64,000 bases of DNA from Poriferisodalis sp965215815 (GTDB lineage Bacteria > Actinomycetota > Acidimicrobiia > Acidimicrobiales > Poriferisodalaceae), in NCBI RefSeq assembly GCF_965215815.1, contig NZ_CBDCEO010000013.1, positions 1,984,001 to 2,048,000 of the forward strand, in the 5' to 3' direction. The notes under the pieces are model-generated. The model was not told the origin of the DNA, did no database searches, and saw only the letters and a program-made list of their open reading frames with translations. A program made the position numbers and the translations under genes. Numbering within the stretch: the first letter of the stretch is position 1; the number at the start of each line of letters is the position of its first letter. Positions 18,901 to 27,230 of the stretch are shown here, in pieces.

Positions 18901-19992
18901 ATGAAAGCAGCAGTACTCAACGAGATTCCGGGCGAACTTGAGATCGAAGACATCTCGGTGGATGCGCCCGGTCCGAACGAGGTCGTGATCGAGGTTCGCC
19001 ACGCCGGGCTGTGTCACAGCGACCTGCACTTCATGGATGCCCACTGGCCCTATGAGCTGCCTGCCGTGATGGGCCACGAGAGCGCCGGCCTCGTTGCCGC
19101 CGTCGGCGACAACGTCTCGTACGTGAAGCCAGGCGATCACGTCATCACCTGCCTCTCTGTTTTCTGCGGCCACTGCGAGCGCTGCCTGACCGGGCGCCCC
19201 AACATTTGCCAGAACCACGCTGCAGTGGCTCGCGCCGATGGCGCTGCGCCGCGGCTGTCCAAGCCTGACGGCACCGCGGTCTCGCAGTTCGCCCGACTCG
19301 GCGGGTTCGCCGAGGAGATGCTGGTTCACCAGAACGCCGTGGTGAAGATTCGCGACGACATGCCGCTCGACCGTGCTTCTCTCATCGGCTGTGGCGTCAC
19401 CACCGGTCTGGGCGCGGTGTTCAAGACGGCCCGCATCGAGCCCGGTTCCACGGTTGCGGTGTACGGCGCAGGCGGCATCGGCCTCTCTGCAGTCCAGGGT
19501 GCACGCATCGCCGGGGCCGGTCGTGTCATCTCGGTCGATGTCGAGAACGCCAAGCTCGAGACGGCCCGCCAGGTAGGCGCCACCGACACGGTCAACGGCG
19601 CCGAGGTCGATGCCGTGGAAGCAATCAGGGAGCTGACCGGCGGCGGGGTGGACTACGCCTTCGAGTGCATCGGGCTGAAGCGGACCTGCGAACAAGCGTG
19701 GTCGTCATCGCGACAGGGCGGCACGACCGTCATCGTCGGAATGATGCCGCTCGGCGAGAAGATCGAGATCGCCGGCTACGAGGTGTTCATGCTCGAAAAG
19801 CGGCTGCAGGGCTCGATGATGGGCTCGAACGCCTTCCGGGTGGACATGCCCCGCTACGTCGACATGTACCTCGACGGACGGCTGATGCTCGACGAGATGA
19901 TCTCGGCGCACATGCCGCTCGAAGACATCAACACCGGCTACGAGCAGATGCGCCAGCGCGTCGGCACTCGCACCGTCATCGATTTCGACTAG
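18901..19992 (+). CDS. Zinc-dependent alcohol dehydrogenase (MDR family)
   Basis: A 363-residue medium-chain dehydrogenase. HAGLCHSDLH near residue 36-45 and GHESAGLVAAVG near 59-70 hold catalytic zinc ligands. CGHCERCLTGRPNIC near 88-103 supplies the four cysteines of the structural zinc. VYGAGGIGLSAVQGARIAGA near 188-207 is the NAD(P)-binding glycine motif. It resembles the class III-like group of bacterial alcohol/aldehyde dehydrogenases. The next gene, an SDR, follows 62 bp later, so the two may act on the same alcohol/ketone substrate, which is not known. Confidence 0.88.
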   Translation: MKAAVLNEIPGELEIEDISVDAPGPNEVVIEVRHAGLCHSDLHFMDAHWPYELPAVMGHESAGLVAAVGDNVSYVKPGDHVITCLSVFCGHCERCLTGRPNICQNHAAVARADGAAPRLSKPDGTAVSQFARLGGFAEEMLVHQNAVVKIRDDMPLDRASLIGCGVTTGLGAVFKTARIEPGSTVAVYGAGGIGLSAVQGARIAGAGRVISVDVENAKLETARQVGATDTVNGAEVDAVEAIRELTGGGVDYAFECIGLKRTCEQAWSSSRQGGTTVIVGMMPLGEKIEIAGYEVFMLEKRLQGSMMGSNAFRVDMPRYVDMYLDGRLMLDEMISAHMPLEDINTGYEQMRQRVGTRTVIDFD

Positions 19993-20054
19993 CGGGCCCC
20001 GGATCGGTACACACTCACAGCAACGCACACGACTCGAGGAGCGAGCGAGGGACA

Positions 20055-20879
20055 ATGGACGTCGAGGACAAAGTTGCCGTCGTGACCGGCGCGGCAAGCG
20101 GCATGGGTCGCGCCATGGCAGACACGTTCGCCGCGGCGGGCATGAAGGTGGTGCTGGCCGACATCGAGGAGGCACCGCTGTCCGATGCGGCTGCTGATAT
20201 CAGCGCGACTGGTGCAGAAGCCATTGCGGTACGCACCGATGTGTCCAAGCTGGCCGACATCGAAGCGCTCGCGGCGGCGGCCGTAGAGCAATTCGGCGCA
20301 GTCCATGTCCTGTGCAACAACGCAGGAGTCGGCATTCCCGGCCCGGTGGGCGACATGTCGCTCGAAGACTGGCGCTGGACCCTCGACATCGACCTGTGGG
20401 GACCGATCTACGGAACCCATGTGTTCCTACCGATCATCGAGGCTGCCGGTGAGGGTCACATCAACTCGACTGCGTCAATGGCGGGTCTGTATGCGGGCGC
20501 CTCCCTTGCCGCTTACAACGTGTCGAAGCACGGCGTTGTGGCGCTGATGGCCAGCCTCGAACGTGACCTGCGACTGCGGAACTCGCCGGTTCACGCATCA
20601 GTGCTGTGCCCCGGACCGATCAATACCAACATCGTCTACAGCCAGCGCAACCGAGATGCCGAAGATGCCTCCCACCACGTCCGCACCGAGCAGGGTGAAA
20701 AGTTCTGGGACATGATGAAAGGCTTCTTGGCCGAGGGCATGGACCCGGCCGAAGTCGGCCCGATGGTGCTCGAAGCCGTCCGCACCAACCGGTTCTGGGT
20801 GCTGACGCATCCGGACATGGTCAAAATTGCCCGTTACCAGGTGGAGGCGATGCTGGACGACGGGCATCTCACCCGTTGA
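20055..20879 (+). CDS. Short-chain dehydrogenase/reductase
   Basis: A 274-residue classical SDR. The N-terminus VAVVTGAASGMGRAMA is the TGxxxGxG cofactor motif, LCNNAGVGIPG is the NNAG motif, the active site has S (INSTASMAGL) and Y-x-x-x-K (YNVSKHG), and CPGPINTNI follows. The aspartate after the second strand (LADIEEA) points to NAD(H) rather than NADP(H). Start ATG 20055, preceded by aggagcgagcgaggg. It is probably co-transcribed with the alcohol dehydrogenase upstream. Confidence 0.9.
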   Translation: MDVEDKVAVVTGAASGMGRAMADTFAAAGMKVVLADIEEAPLSDAAADISATGAEAIAVRTDVSKLADIEALAAAAVEQFGAVHVLCNNAGVGIPGPVGDMSLEDWRWTLDIDLWGPIYGTHVFLPIIEAAGEGHINSTASMAGLYAGASLAAYNVSKHGVVALMASLERDLRLRNSPVHASVLCPGPINTNIVYSQRNRDAEDASHHVRTEQGEKFWDMMKGFLAEGMDPAEVGPMVLEAVRTNRFWVLTHPDMVKIARYQVEAMLDDGHLTR

Positions 20880-20925
20880 GCGGCCCGTTCGGGCGACAAC
20901 GCACGCACTTGCAGCTGATGCCCCG

Positions 20926-22476
20926 ATGAAACCCGCAGGCTCGATCTGGCGCGCGCCGACGCAGATTCCGGCGGCTCGCCCGTCGGTCTTCACGGTCGTA
21001 CCGCGAGTACTCGACCTTGCAGGTCGCCCGCTGCCGCCGTCTGTCGCTCCGCCGCCGTCGCGCTCAGGCGACAAGCCACCGGTCGTCGAAACACCCGAAT
21101 CGGACAGCTACCAGTGGCGCCTGCTGATCGTGATCGGCGTTGCGGTGCTGGGATTCGGCTCGTTGATGACGCTCGTCAACGCTGCCTTGGTGCCGATCGC
21201 CGACGAGTTCGGCACCACCGTGCCCAACGCCGGCTGGGTGATGACGGGCCTCATGCTGGCGATGGCGGTGTCCACTCCGGCGGGCGGGAAGCTTGCCGAC
21301 ATCTATGGGCATCGCCGCATGTTCATGATCGGCATGTCAGGCATGACCGCCATGATGATCGCCAACTATTGGGTCTGGAACCTCGGCTCATTTGTCGCCG
21401 TGCGGGTCGTGTTCGGCCTGTGCGGCGGCCTGCTCATGCCCGCAGCGATGGCGCTGCTGATGCACGCATTCGGTCCCGGGCGCCGTGCTCAAGCGGTGGG
21501 TTGGTTCCAGTTCGCCATGACCGGCGCGCCGTCGATCGGTGTGGTCGCCGGCGGACCGTTGCTGGACGTCGTCGGCTGGCGGGCGATCTTCATGATGTTC
21601 GGCCTGATCGGGCTGGCCGGCACCTTGGTTGCCGCATTCGTCGTGAAGCCGATCCCGAAGGGTCAGCGAGTATCTATTGACGTGCTCGGGGCGCTCCTGC
21701 TGGCGACCGGGACGCTGCTTGTTCTGCTGGCGATCACGCGGGTGCCGACGCTGACGCGCACAGGCGCACCGGTGCTGTCGGATCAGACGCTCATGCTGAT
21801 GCTGGGCGGGGCAATAGCGGCGTTCGTTGTGTTCGTGCTGTGGGAGCTGCGCTCCACATTTCCGCTGCTTGACGTCCGTCTGTTCCGCCGACCCAACTTC
21901 TCGATGCCGCTGATCTCTGCGGCCTGCAACCAGTTCGCCTACATGGGCGCATTCGTGATCGTGCCCATCGTGCTGCAGGAGCGCTACCTGTACACGGTCG
22001 GGGTCGCTGCCTTGCTGATGGTGCCGCGGCCTGGCGCATTTGCGCTCGCATCGCCGTTCGGCGGCACGCTGGTGACCAAGATCGGCGCACGGGTCCCGAT
22101 GATCTTTGGGTCGACCGCCATGATCGGCTCGATGCTGGCCTTTGCCGCCGGCAGCAGTCCCGGAGATTGGGGGCTCACGCTGATCATGGTTGGGCTCGTG
22201 CTGTCGGGCGTCTCGGCTGGCTTCGGATCGCCGGCCTATCAGATGCTTGTGGCGAACTCCGTGGATGACAAGGACATCGGCATCGCCAACGGCATGAACC
22301 AGACCGTCATGTGGATCGGCATCATCTTCGGCATTCAGTCGATGCTTGCGTTCGCGGGCGCAGACCCGTCGCTGGGACGCACCCAAGCCACCTTCATCTT
22401 CGGAGCCGTCGTCGCGGCGTTCGGTTTTGTGACGCCGATGTTCGCCTCCCGCCGCGCTCTTTCCTCCCGCGGCTGA
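20926..22476 (+). CDS. MFS transporter, DHA2 (EmrB/QacA-like) family
   Basis: A 516-residue protein with about fourteen membrane spans after a 60-residue proline-rich N-terminal extension. It has the motif A loop GGKLADIYGHRRMFMIGM (G-x-L-A-D-x-x-G-x-R/K). The motif C-like glycine/proline-rich span (FAMTGAPSIGVVAGGPLLDV) marks drug/proton antiporters. DHA2 proteins export hydrophobic compounds in exchange for protons. It follows the SDR gene by 46 bp. The substrate is not predictable. Confidence 0.87.
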   Translation: MKPAGSIWRAPTQIPAARPSVFTVVPRVLDLAGRPLPPSVAPPPSRSGDKPPVVETPESDSYQWRLLIVIGVAVLGFGSLMTLVNAALVPIADEFGTTVPNAGWVMTGLMLAMAVSTPAGGKLADIYGHRRMFMIGMSGMTAMMIANYWVWNLGSFVAVRVVFGLCGGLLMPAAMALLMHAFGPGRRAQAVGWFQFAMTGAPSIGVVAGGPLLDVVGWRAIFMMFGLIGLAGTLVAAFVVKPIPKGQRVSIDVLGALLLATGTLLVLLAITRVPTLTRTGAPVLSDQTLMLMLGGAIAAFVVFVLWELRSTFPLLDVRLFRRPNFSMPLISAACNQFAYMGAFVIVPIVLQERYLYTVGVAALLMVPRPGAFALASPFGGTLVTKIGARVPMIFGSTAMIGSMLAFAAGSSPGDWGLTLIMVGLVLSGVSAGFGSPAYQMLVANSVDDKDIGIANGMNQTVMWIGIIFGIQSMLAFAGADPSLGRTQATFIFGAVVAAFGFVTPMFASRRALSSRG

Positions 22477-22570
22477 TTCCAGGCCGGAACCGATCGCGAG
22501 CAGTGGGTCAGATACCGCCAGTCCTGCCATTCGCTGTACGGCGGCGAAAATCGGGACTCCGCCGCCGCGG

Positions 22571-23590
22571 CTACAACGCTGCCAGGAAGTCGAGCAGTTC
22601 GGCGTTGAGTTCGTCGTCGGCTTCTTGTTGGACCCAGTGACCGATGCCGTCGAGGATCACCGACTTGTGGAGGTTGGGCATGGTCTCGGGGAACTTGGCG
22701 ATCGAACCCGCGCCCCAGACCGTCGGGCCGTCCACCTCGCCCCCGACGAACAGGCTCGGCTGGGTGATGGGTGCGTCGTCAAAGGCAGCCATGTCCTCCC
22801 AGTCGCGGTCAACGTTGCGGTAGCGGTTCAGTCCGCCCGACATGCCGGTGCGCGTGAACTCAGAGGCGTAGTAGCCGAAGTCGGCCTCGGACATCCAGTG
22901 CGGCCAGGTACCGGGTTCGGGCCAAATGAAGCGGTCCGACAGCTTGCCGCCAGGCGCCACGGTGAAGCGTCCGCCCGATGAGTCCGCTGACGCCACTCGT
23001 GCCCGAACACCGTCGCCCGAGGCGGCGTAGTACATGCCGAGCAGCCAGTGCCCCAGGTCGACTTCCATCTCGGCCTCGGCGCGGCCCGGTTCTTGGAAGT
23101 ACTCGATGTAGAACTCCTCGTCGCCGCCCATCATGCGGAATGCCGCGCTCGGTTTGAAGTCGCTGCGGGCGTTGTAGGGCACGCTCACGAGCCCGAGGGC
23201 GGTGAAGACGTCGGGCCGCAGCAGCGCGGAGCTCCAGGCGATGGGTGCGCCCCAGTCATGTCCCACGATGACGGCGGAGTCCTCGCCGAGTGCCCGCACA
23301 ACGCCAACGTTGTCGGCGACGTGGCGCACCATGCGGTAGTCCGCCACGGCCGCTGGTGCCGACGAGCGGCCGTAGCCGCGCACGTCGATCGCGACTGCGC
23401 GGTATCCCGCCGCGGCCACCGCGGGGAGCTGGTGACGCCACGAGTACCACGACTCGGGGAAGCCGTGGACGAAGAGCACCATCGGCCCCTCACCTATCTC
23501 GGCCACATGAATCCGGGTGCCCAGCGCATCCACATCGTGGTGCTTCACACCGGACAGGTCGAGGGTGGTGTTGCCGTTCGATTCGCTCAT
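22571..23590 (-). CDS. Alpha/beta hydrolase, epoxide-hydrolase-like
   Basis: A 339-residue enzyme from the ATG at 23590. HGFPESWYSW (42-51) supplies the oxyanion-hole HGxP motif. GHDWGAP (110-116) is the nucleophile elbow with aspartate D112, typical of epoxide hydrolases and haloalkane dehalogenases. GIGHWVQQE near residue 318 holds the catalytic histidine. A cap domain lies between (about 140-270) with tyrosines suited to epoxide activation (EEFYIEYFQEP; FGYYASEF). It likely opens epoxides to diols. The start is preceded by a region shared with the divergent antitoxin-like gene. Confidence 0.85.
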   Translation of the reverse strand: MSESNGNTTLDLSGVKHHDVDALGTRIHVAEIGEGPMVLFVHGFPESWYSWRHQLPAVAAAGYRAVAIDVRGYGRSSAPAAVADYRMVRHVADNVGVVRALGEDSAVIVGHDWGAPIAWSSALLRPDVFTALGLVSVPYNARSDFKPSAAFRMMGGDEEFYIEYFQEPGRAEAEMEVDLGHWLLGMYYAASGDGVRARVASADSSGGRFTVAPGGKLSDRFIWPEPGTWPHWMSEADFGYYASEFTRTGMSGGLNRYRNVDRDWEDMAAFDDAPITQPSLFVGGEVDGPTVWGAGSIAKFPETMPNLHKSVILDGIGHWVQQEADDELNAELLDFLAAL

Positions 23591-23750
23591 GGCCGACAGT
23601 CTGGCGTGCTGCGCCAAGTTCTTGCGTAGCTGCGCTCGAGATAATGATGCCGAAGGCGCTGCCAGTTGTCTGCTTCGTAGCGTGACAATTGGATGGGTGC
23701 AGTCTCTCGCAAGAATATATGAACAAGACTCACAACTAGCCTTGGTGCCT

Positions 23751-23936
23751 ATGGCCGAGGCATTGCCGATCTCCGAGGCGAAGACCCGCTTGTCGGAGTT
23801 GGCGGACCGGATTGAGCGCCAGCACGAGCGCATTGTCGTGACCCGCCATGGTCGCCCGTCGTTCGTGCTGATCGGCGCTGGGATCGGAGCAGACCGGCGA
23901 ACTTGTCGCACCCCTCCGCGATGCTGGCAGCTGTGA
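23751..23936 (+). CDS. Phd/YefM-like antitoxin, altered C-terminus
   Basis: A 61-residue protein from the ATG at 23751. LPISEAKTRLSELADRIERQ followed by ERIVVTRHGRPSFVLI is the classic Phd/YefM DNA-binding half. After VLI the sequence turns into GAGIGADRRTCRTPPRCWQL, unlike the acidic toxin-binding tail (S-x-x-D-L-x-S-L-E-E) usual here, so a frameshift in the 3' end is likely. No RelE- or Doc-type toxin follows; the next gene overlaps its 3' end. It may be an orphan repressor or a decayed antitoxin. Confidence 0.6.
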   Translation: MAEALPISEAKTRLSELADRIERQHERIVVTRHGRPSFVLIGAGIGADRRTCRTPPRCWQL

Positions 23937-24316
23937 AGACGCAACTGACTGAACTCATCGAGAATGCGCCGTGGCGCGAGGCCGTGACCTACCGGGACAC
24001 GTGGCCGCACGAGTACGTGCTGAGCGAGAAGGACGACCAGCGGGAGCTGCTCGCGGCGATCTGCGCCCGGTTCCACGCCGACGAGGGCGTCACGGGCCGC
24101 TTCTTCAGGATGACGAACACGTACCTGTTCGTGGGTGACTACAAGTACTGGCTGATGACCGACTTCCGCAAGATCGATCCGCTCGCCGGCGAGGACAACT
24201 ACGTCATCAACCGAGCCCGCCTTTACCGCGATCGTCGGGATTTCGTGATCCAGCCTGGAGACACCGGCCGCCACGACAACTACCCAACATCACCCGCGCG
24301 CGACTGGACCAACTGA
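23921..24316 (+). CDS. Conserved hypothetical protein paired with a predicted nuclease
   Basis: About 131 residues from the ATG at 23921; a TTG at 23903 is possible. Conserved-looking segments are WREAVTYRDTWPHEYVLSEK, FRMTNTYLFVGDYKYWLMTD and INRARLYRDRR. Aromatic, Y-x-Y-W and INR motifs of this type occur in a widespread uncharacterised small protein family often found near restriction or toxin genes. It lies 13 bp before the PD-(D/E)XK-like gene, so the two form an operon. Function unknown. Confidence 0.65.
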   Translation: MLAAVKTQLTELIENAPWREAVTYRDTWPHEYVLSEKDDQRELLAAICARFHADEGVTGRFFRMTNTYLFVGDYKYWLMTDFRKIDPLAGEDNYVINRARLYRDRRDFVIQPGDTGRHDNYPTSPARDWTN

Positions 24317-24329
24317 ACGGAGACCCCTG

Positions 24330-25442
24330 ATGCCCGACAATCACTCACTGCTGGCCCATCTGGTGCCGAAACTGACGCGCGGCGTAGAGGACGCCGCGAC
24401 CGACGCCCTCGCCTTCATCCTCAACAAGTCCGAGCCATGCCGCGCAGCCTTGGTCGAACTCGTGAGCGGTGGAGACCGCCAGCTGATGCCGGTGGAGAAT
24501 GCCAAGACCCAGGTGTCCCCCTCCGACTCAAAAGAGCGGCTGGATCTCGTCGCGTACGACAGCGCCGGTTTGATGCGGCTTATCATCGAGTCGAAGTTCT
24601 GGGCGGTGCTCCGCGACGGCCAAGCCTGCGGTTACGTCAGGCATTTGTCTTCTGATGGCCCGGCGATGCTGCTGTTCGTGGCCCCGAATGCCCGCCTTGA
24701 CACGTTGTGGGTCAAGATCGAACGACAGTTGAAGGGCGCGCTGGACTTGGAGCTTGGGCCGGCCCGCGCTGTCGGCAAGATGACGGTCGTTGATGTCGCC
24801 GATGTCCCCGGCGCCAAGAAGTTCGTCGCGTTGATGAGCTGGGACACGTTACTCAAGGGTCTGGATCACGCCGATCCATCGATGAACGCCAACGTTCGGC
24901 AGTTGCATGGCTTGGCGCTGGCGCAAGACGAGGTGGCATTTACGCCCCTGCATGCAGCGGACCTCGACGCGACGATTGCCCGGCGGATCATGGGCTTCAA
25001 CCGGATCGTCAACGGTGTGGTCCGACGGGGCACTAGTGACGGCTGGATGACCATCAAGGGCATGAGGGCGGCGCCCAAGGCCGACGGCCACATGCGTTTC
25101 GTCGGATTCGACCACGCAGACGGCCGTGGACCGATTGGGCTCGCCTTGTGCGTCAGTCTTAGCCATTGGGCTGAACGCGGCACTACACCGCTCTGGCTGC
25201 GGATTTGGCACAAGCAACCGATTGATCTCGAAGCGCTGAGCGATCGTCTGGCTAAAGCAGGCTGGCTGCCCGCATGGCGTGAACCCGAGTGGCTGTGGGT
25301 GCCGATCGAATTGCCCATGGGCGTGGAGTACGACGACGCGCTCGATTCGGCCGCTGAACAGGTCGAGCGCGTCTTCGACATTGCGGCTCAACTGGTTCGA
25401 CCACTCACCTCGGTGGCGAAGAGCCCATCGCCGCAGAAGTGA
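24330..25442 (+). CDS. Predicted PD-(D/E)XK nuclease-superfamily protein
   Basis: A 370-residue protein. RLDLVAYDSAGLMRLIIESK places D72 on one strand and E87-x-K89 on the next, the spacing of the PD-(D/E)XK nuclease core. The following helix starts with DGQACGYVRHL, as in DUF4268/restriction-type proteins. Residues 110-370 are uncharacterised, with FVGFDHADGRGPIGLALCVS and EPEWLWVPIELP segments. The upstream gene, 13 bp away, is its probable partner. A defence or DNA-repair role is inferred. The ATG at 24330 has a gaacggagacc ribosome site. Confidence 0.65.
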   Translation: MPDNHSLLAHLVPKLTRGVEDAATDALAFILNKSEPCRAALVELVSGGDRQLMPVENAKTQVSPSDSKERLDLVAYDSAGLMRLIIESKFWAVLRDGQACGYVRHLSSDGPAMLLFVAPNARLDTLWVKIERQLKGALDLELGPARAVGKMTVVDVADVPGAKKFVALMSWDTLLKGLDHADPSMNANVRQLHGLALAQDEVAFTPLHAADLDATIARRIMGFNRIVNGVVRRGTSDGWMTIKGMRAAPKADGHMRFVGFDHADGRGPIGLALCVSLSHWAERGTTPLWLRIWHKQPIDLEALSDRLAKAGWLPAWREPEWLWVPIELPMGVEYDDALDSAAEQVERVFDIAAQLVRPLTSVAKSPSPQK

Positions 25443-25488
25443 CGGATCCGATGCCGCAGATTGCCGTCACTCCTGACGTGGTGTTGCG

Positions 25489-25725
25489 GTGGCCGTAGAA
25501 ATCACCATCTACGACGTTCCTGAGGATGTCCGAGACCGACTGGCCGAGAAGGCTGCAGACCGCTCCCAGTCCTTGGAGGAATACCTGCGGCAGGAACTAA
25601 AGCGCCTCGCCACGACACCGCCGGTCGAGTCGTAGATCGATGCGGTGCGGCGTCGCACGGAGGCAGCCGGCACGAGGGTGCCAGCGTCAGAGATTCTCGC
25701 TGAGAGCGAGTCTCACCCGGGTTGA
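25489..25725 (+). pseudogene. VapB-like antitoxin interrupted by an in-frame TAG
   Basis: From a GTG at 25489 the frame encodes VAVEITIYDVPEDVRDRLAE, then AADRSQSLEEYLRQELKRLA, a ribbon-helix-helix antitoxin of the FitA/VapB type. A TAG at 25633-25635 then stops it. The same frame continues after the TAG with IDAVRRRTEAAGTRVPASEI and LAESESHPG before TGA at 25723. That continuation matches the usual toxin-binding tail of this antitoxin family (RxRxxxATGTRVxxExIL), so the TAG is a nonsense mutation. There is no VapC gene next to it; the next gene is on the other strand and overlaps its end. Confidence 0.6.
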
Positions 25726-26165
25726 TTCGGAATCGGCCGATCGACGACTCGGAACGGATACTTCAGCCGGGCTTCGTCGCCGACCTGTGCGCAGATCGCG
25801 TAGTGGCCAGCCTTGGGGAACGTGAGGATGCCGTTGATTGCGAACGGAGCCCGGCTATCTGTTCCGTGCACCTTTCCGACGGGGCGTCCGACTTCAATCT
25901 CGGCGTTGACGTCAAGCAGCCCGGGCCGCCCGTCTTCGTCTTCGATCCACAGATGCAGCATGTGGCGCTCATTGGTCTCGGTCCAACCCACGACGACGGA
26001 TACGCCGATCCCTAGGTGTTGTGGGGGTGGCTGAGCGCCATTCGGAATGTCACGTGTCAAGGTGTCCCACTCGGCGCCGCTGAGGTACATCAGACCGTTC
26101 TGGACTTCAGCGTGGTTGGCGAGTGTGAGCATCTCGATGCGTGGCACGGCGACGATCCTCTCCAA
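25713..26165 (-). CDS. DUF6941-like conserved protein
   Basis: A 150-residue protein. MLTLANHAEVQNGLMYLSGA with W following, a HLGIGVSVVVGWTETNERH strand pair, LLDVNAEIEVGRP, and a C-terminal FPKAGHYAICAQVGDEARLK are the conserved strand pattern of the actinobacterial DUF6941 family, a predicted beta-sandwich of unknown function. The start could be ATG 26165 or a later codon near MLTLAN. It overlaps the 3' end of the broken VapB-like gene by 13 bp on the opposite strand. Confidence 0.7.
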   Translation of the reverse strand: MERIVAVPRIEMLTLANHAEVQNGLMYLSGAEWDTLTRDIPNGAQPPPQHLGIGVSVVVGWTETNERHMLHLWIEDEDGRPGLLDVNAEIEVGRPVGKVHGTDSRAPFAINGILTFPKAGHYAICAQVGDEARLKYPFRVVDRPIPNQPG

Positions 26166-26278
26166 GATGTACGACAGCAGTATACGGCTGTAAACTCATT
26201 GGCCTATGCCATCACCGGCTGGCGGTCAGTACGGCGCGAGATCGACTGGTACAACAAGGCTTGAGTACGGGAGGATCG

Positions 26279-26680
26279 ATGACTGAAGAGGGTGCCGCCG
26301 AGCTTTACGAGCACCGCGATAACCCCGACGAATGGGATGACCAGCCCGTCGAGATCGATGTGCGGCCATCGGGCAGCGAAGTGGTGTCCTTCCGGATTCC
26401 CACTGATGAACTTGACCGCGTCACAGAAGCTGCTCGTGGGGCGGGCGAGAGCTTGTCACAGTTCGTACGGGGCGCATTGAGTGCCCGGCTCGAACCGCCG
26501 ATGCAGACGCTCGCACGGGCGGTCACGAGTGGACCGCTCGCTCGGCATGTGACCGCCGGCCCGAGTGTGCTCGGCGTGCAGGCGCACCCAGGGAGCGTCA
26601 GCATGTTCGTCGTTCGCAGCGAGACTGGTGCAAATCGGCAGTCGGTCACGAGCTGTGAAGGCGTTGAAGCCGCTCGCTGA
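26279..26680 (+). CDS. Ribbon-helix-helix domain protein (antitoxin-like)
   Basis: A 133-residue protein from the ATG at 26279 with a gggagg ribosome site. Residues about 34-75 hold a CopG/BrnA-like ribbon-helix-helix: a strand (VVSFRIPTDELDRVTEAARG) and second helix (SLSQFVRGALSARLE). The N-terminus is acidic (YEHRDNPDEWDDQPVEIDV). The C-terminal 55 residues look unstructured. Such proteins bind DNA as dimers and often act as antitoxins, but no BrnT or other toxin gene is seen beside it. Confidence 0.65.
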   Translation: MTEEGAAELYEHRDNPDEWDDQPVEIDVRPSGSEVVSFRIPTDELDRVTEAARGAGESLSQFVRGALSARLEPPMQTLARAVTSGPLARHVTAGPSVLGVQAHPGSVSMFVVRSETGANRQSVTSCEGVEAAR

Positions 26681-26751
26681 CGCGTCGATGGCGGCGCATT
26701 GAGTTCGAGCCTCGCAGCGAGCGCTGCTGGCGGGCGGGCAATTCGGCAAGG

Positions 26752-27180
26752 ATGGGCTGCGTGAGCTTGCCTGAGTTTGAGCTGCCCAAGTTGGAGACCA
26801 TCGAGCTCGAGCCTGACGGCGAGACGTTGCGGGTCTGGTTGAACCGGCCCGAGTCGCGCAATGCGCACAACCAGCTGATGATTCGCGAGGTTGGGGACCT
26901 GTTCGCTGCACTCAACGCGCAAACCGAGTATCGGGTGGTGGTGCTCGCTGGGCGAGGCAAATCGTTCTGTGCCGGAGCCGACCGCAAGGAACAACCGCCA
27001 GCACCCGGCAATGACCGCGAGGCTCGCTACATCAACCAGTTGGGCCGGCGAGCGGCCCGCGCCATCGAGGACTGCGAGGCGGTCACGATCGCACGGGTGC
27101 ATGGCCATGCCATCGGCGGCGACGCCTCGGCCCGGTCAATCCAAAGCGAGGACGCGCAAGCCCGCTTCGGCACCTTCTGA
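26752..27180 (+). pseudogene. Enoyl-CoA hydratase with internal in-frame deletion
   Basis: The 142-codon frame matches the N-terminal ~125 residues and the last 19 residues of the full paralogue at 28752-29543, and lacks exactly the 121 codons between. The join is at GHAIGG/DASARSIQ (about 27120). The retained half has the first oxyanion-hole loop (FCAGADRK), but the second, GGG-containing loop and the catalytic region are lost. It cannot form a normal crotonase fold. The two copies flank the ATPase gene at 27231-28532, so a segmental duplication was followed by deletion. Confidence 0.75.
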
Positions 27181-27230
27181 TCGAGACAGGCCGATGATCG
27201 GCGGCTGATCGACAGCGTCTCGGCAGCACA

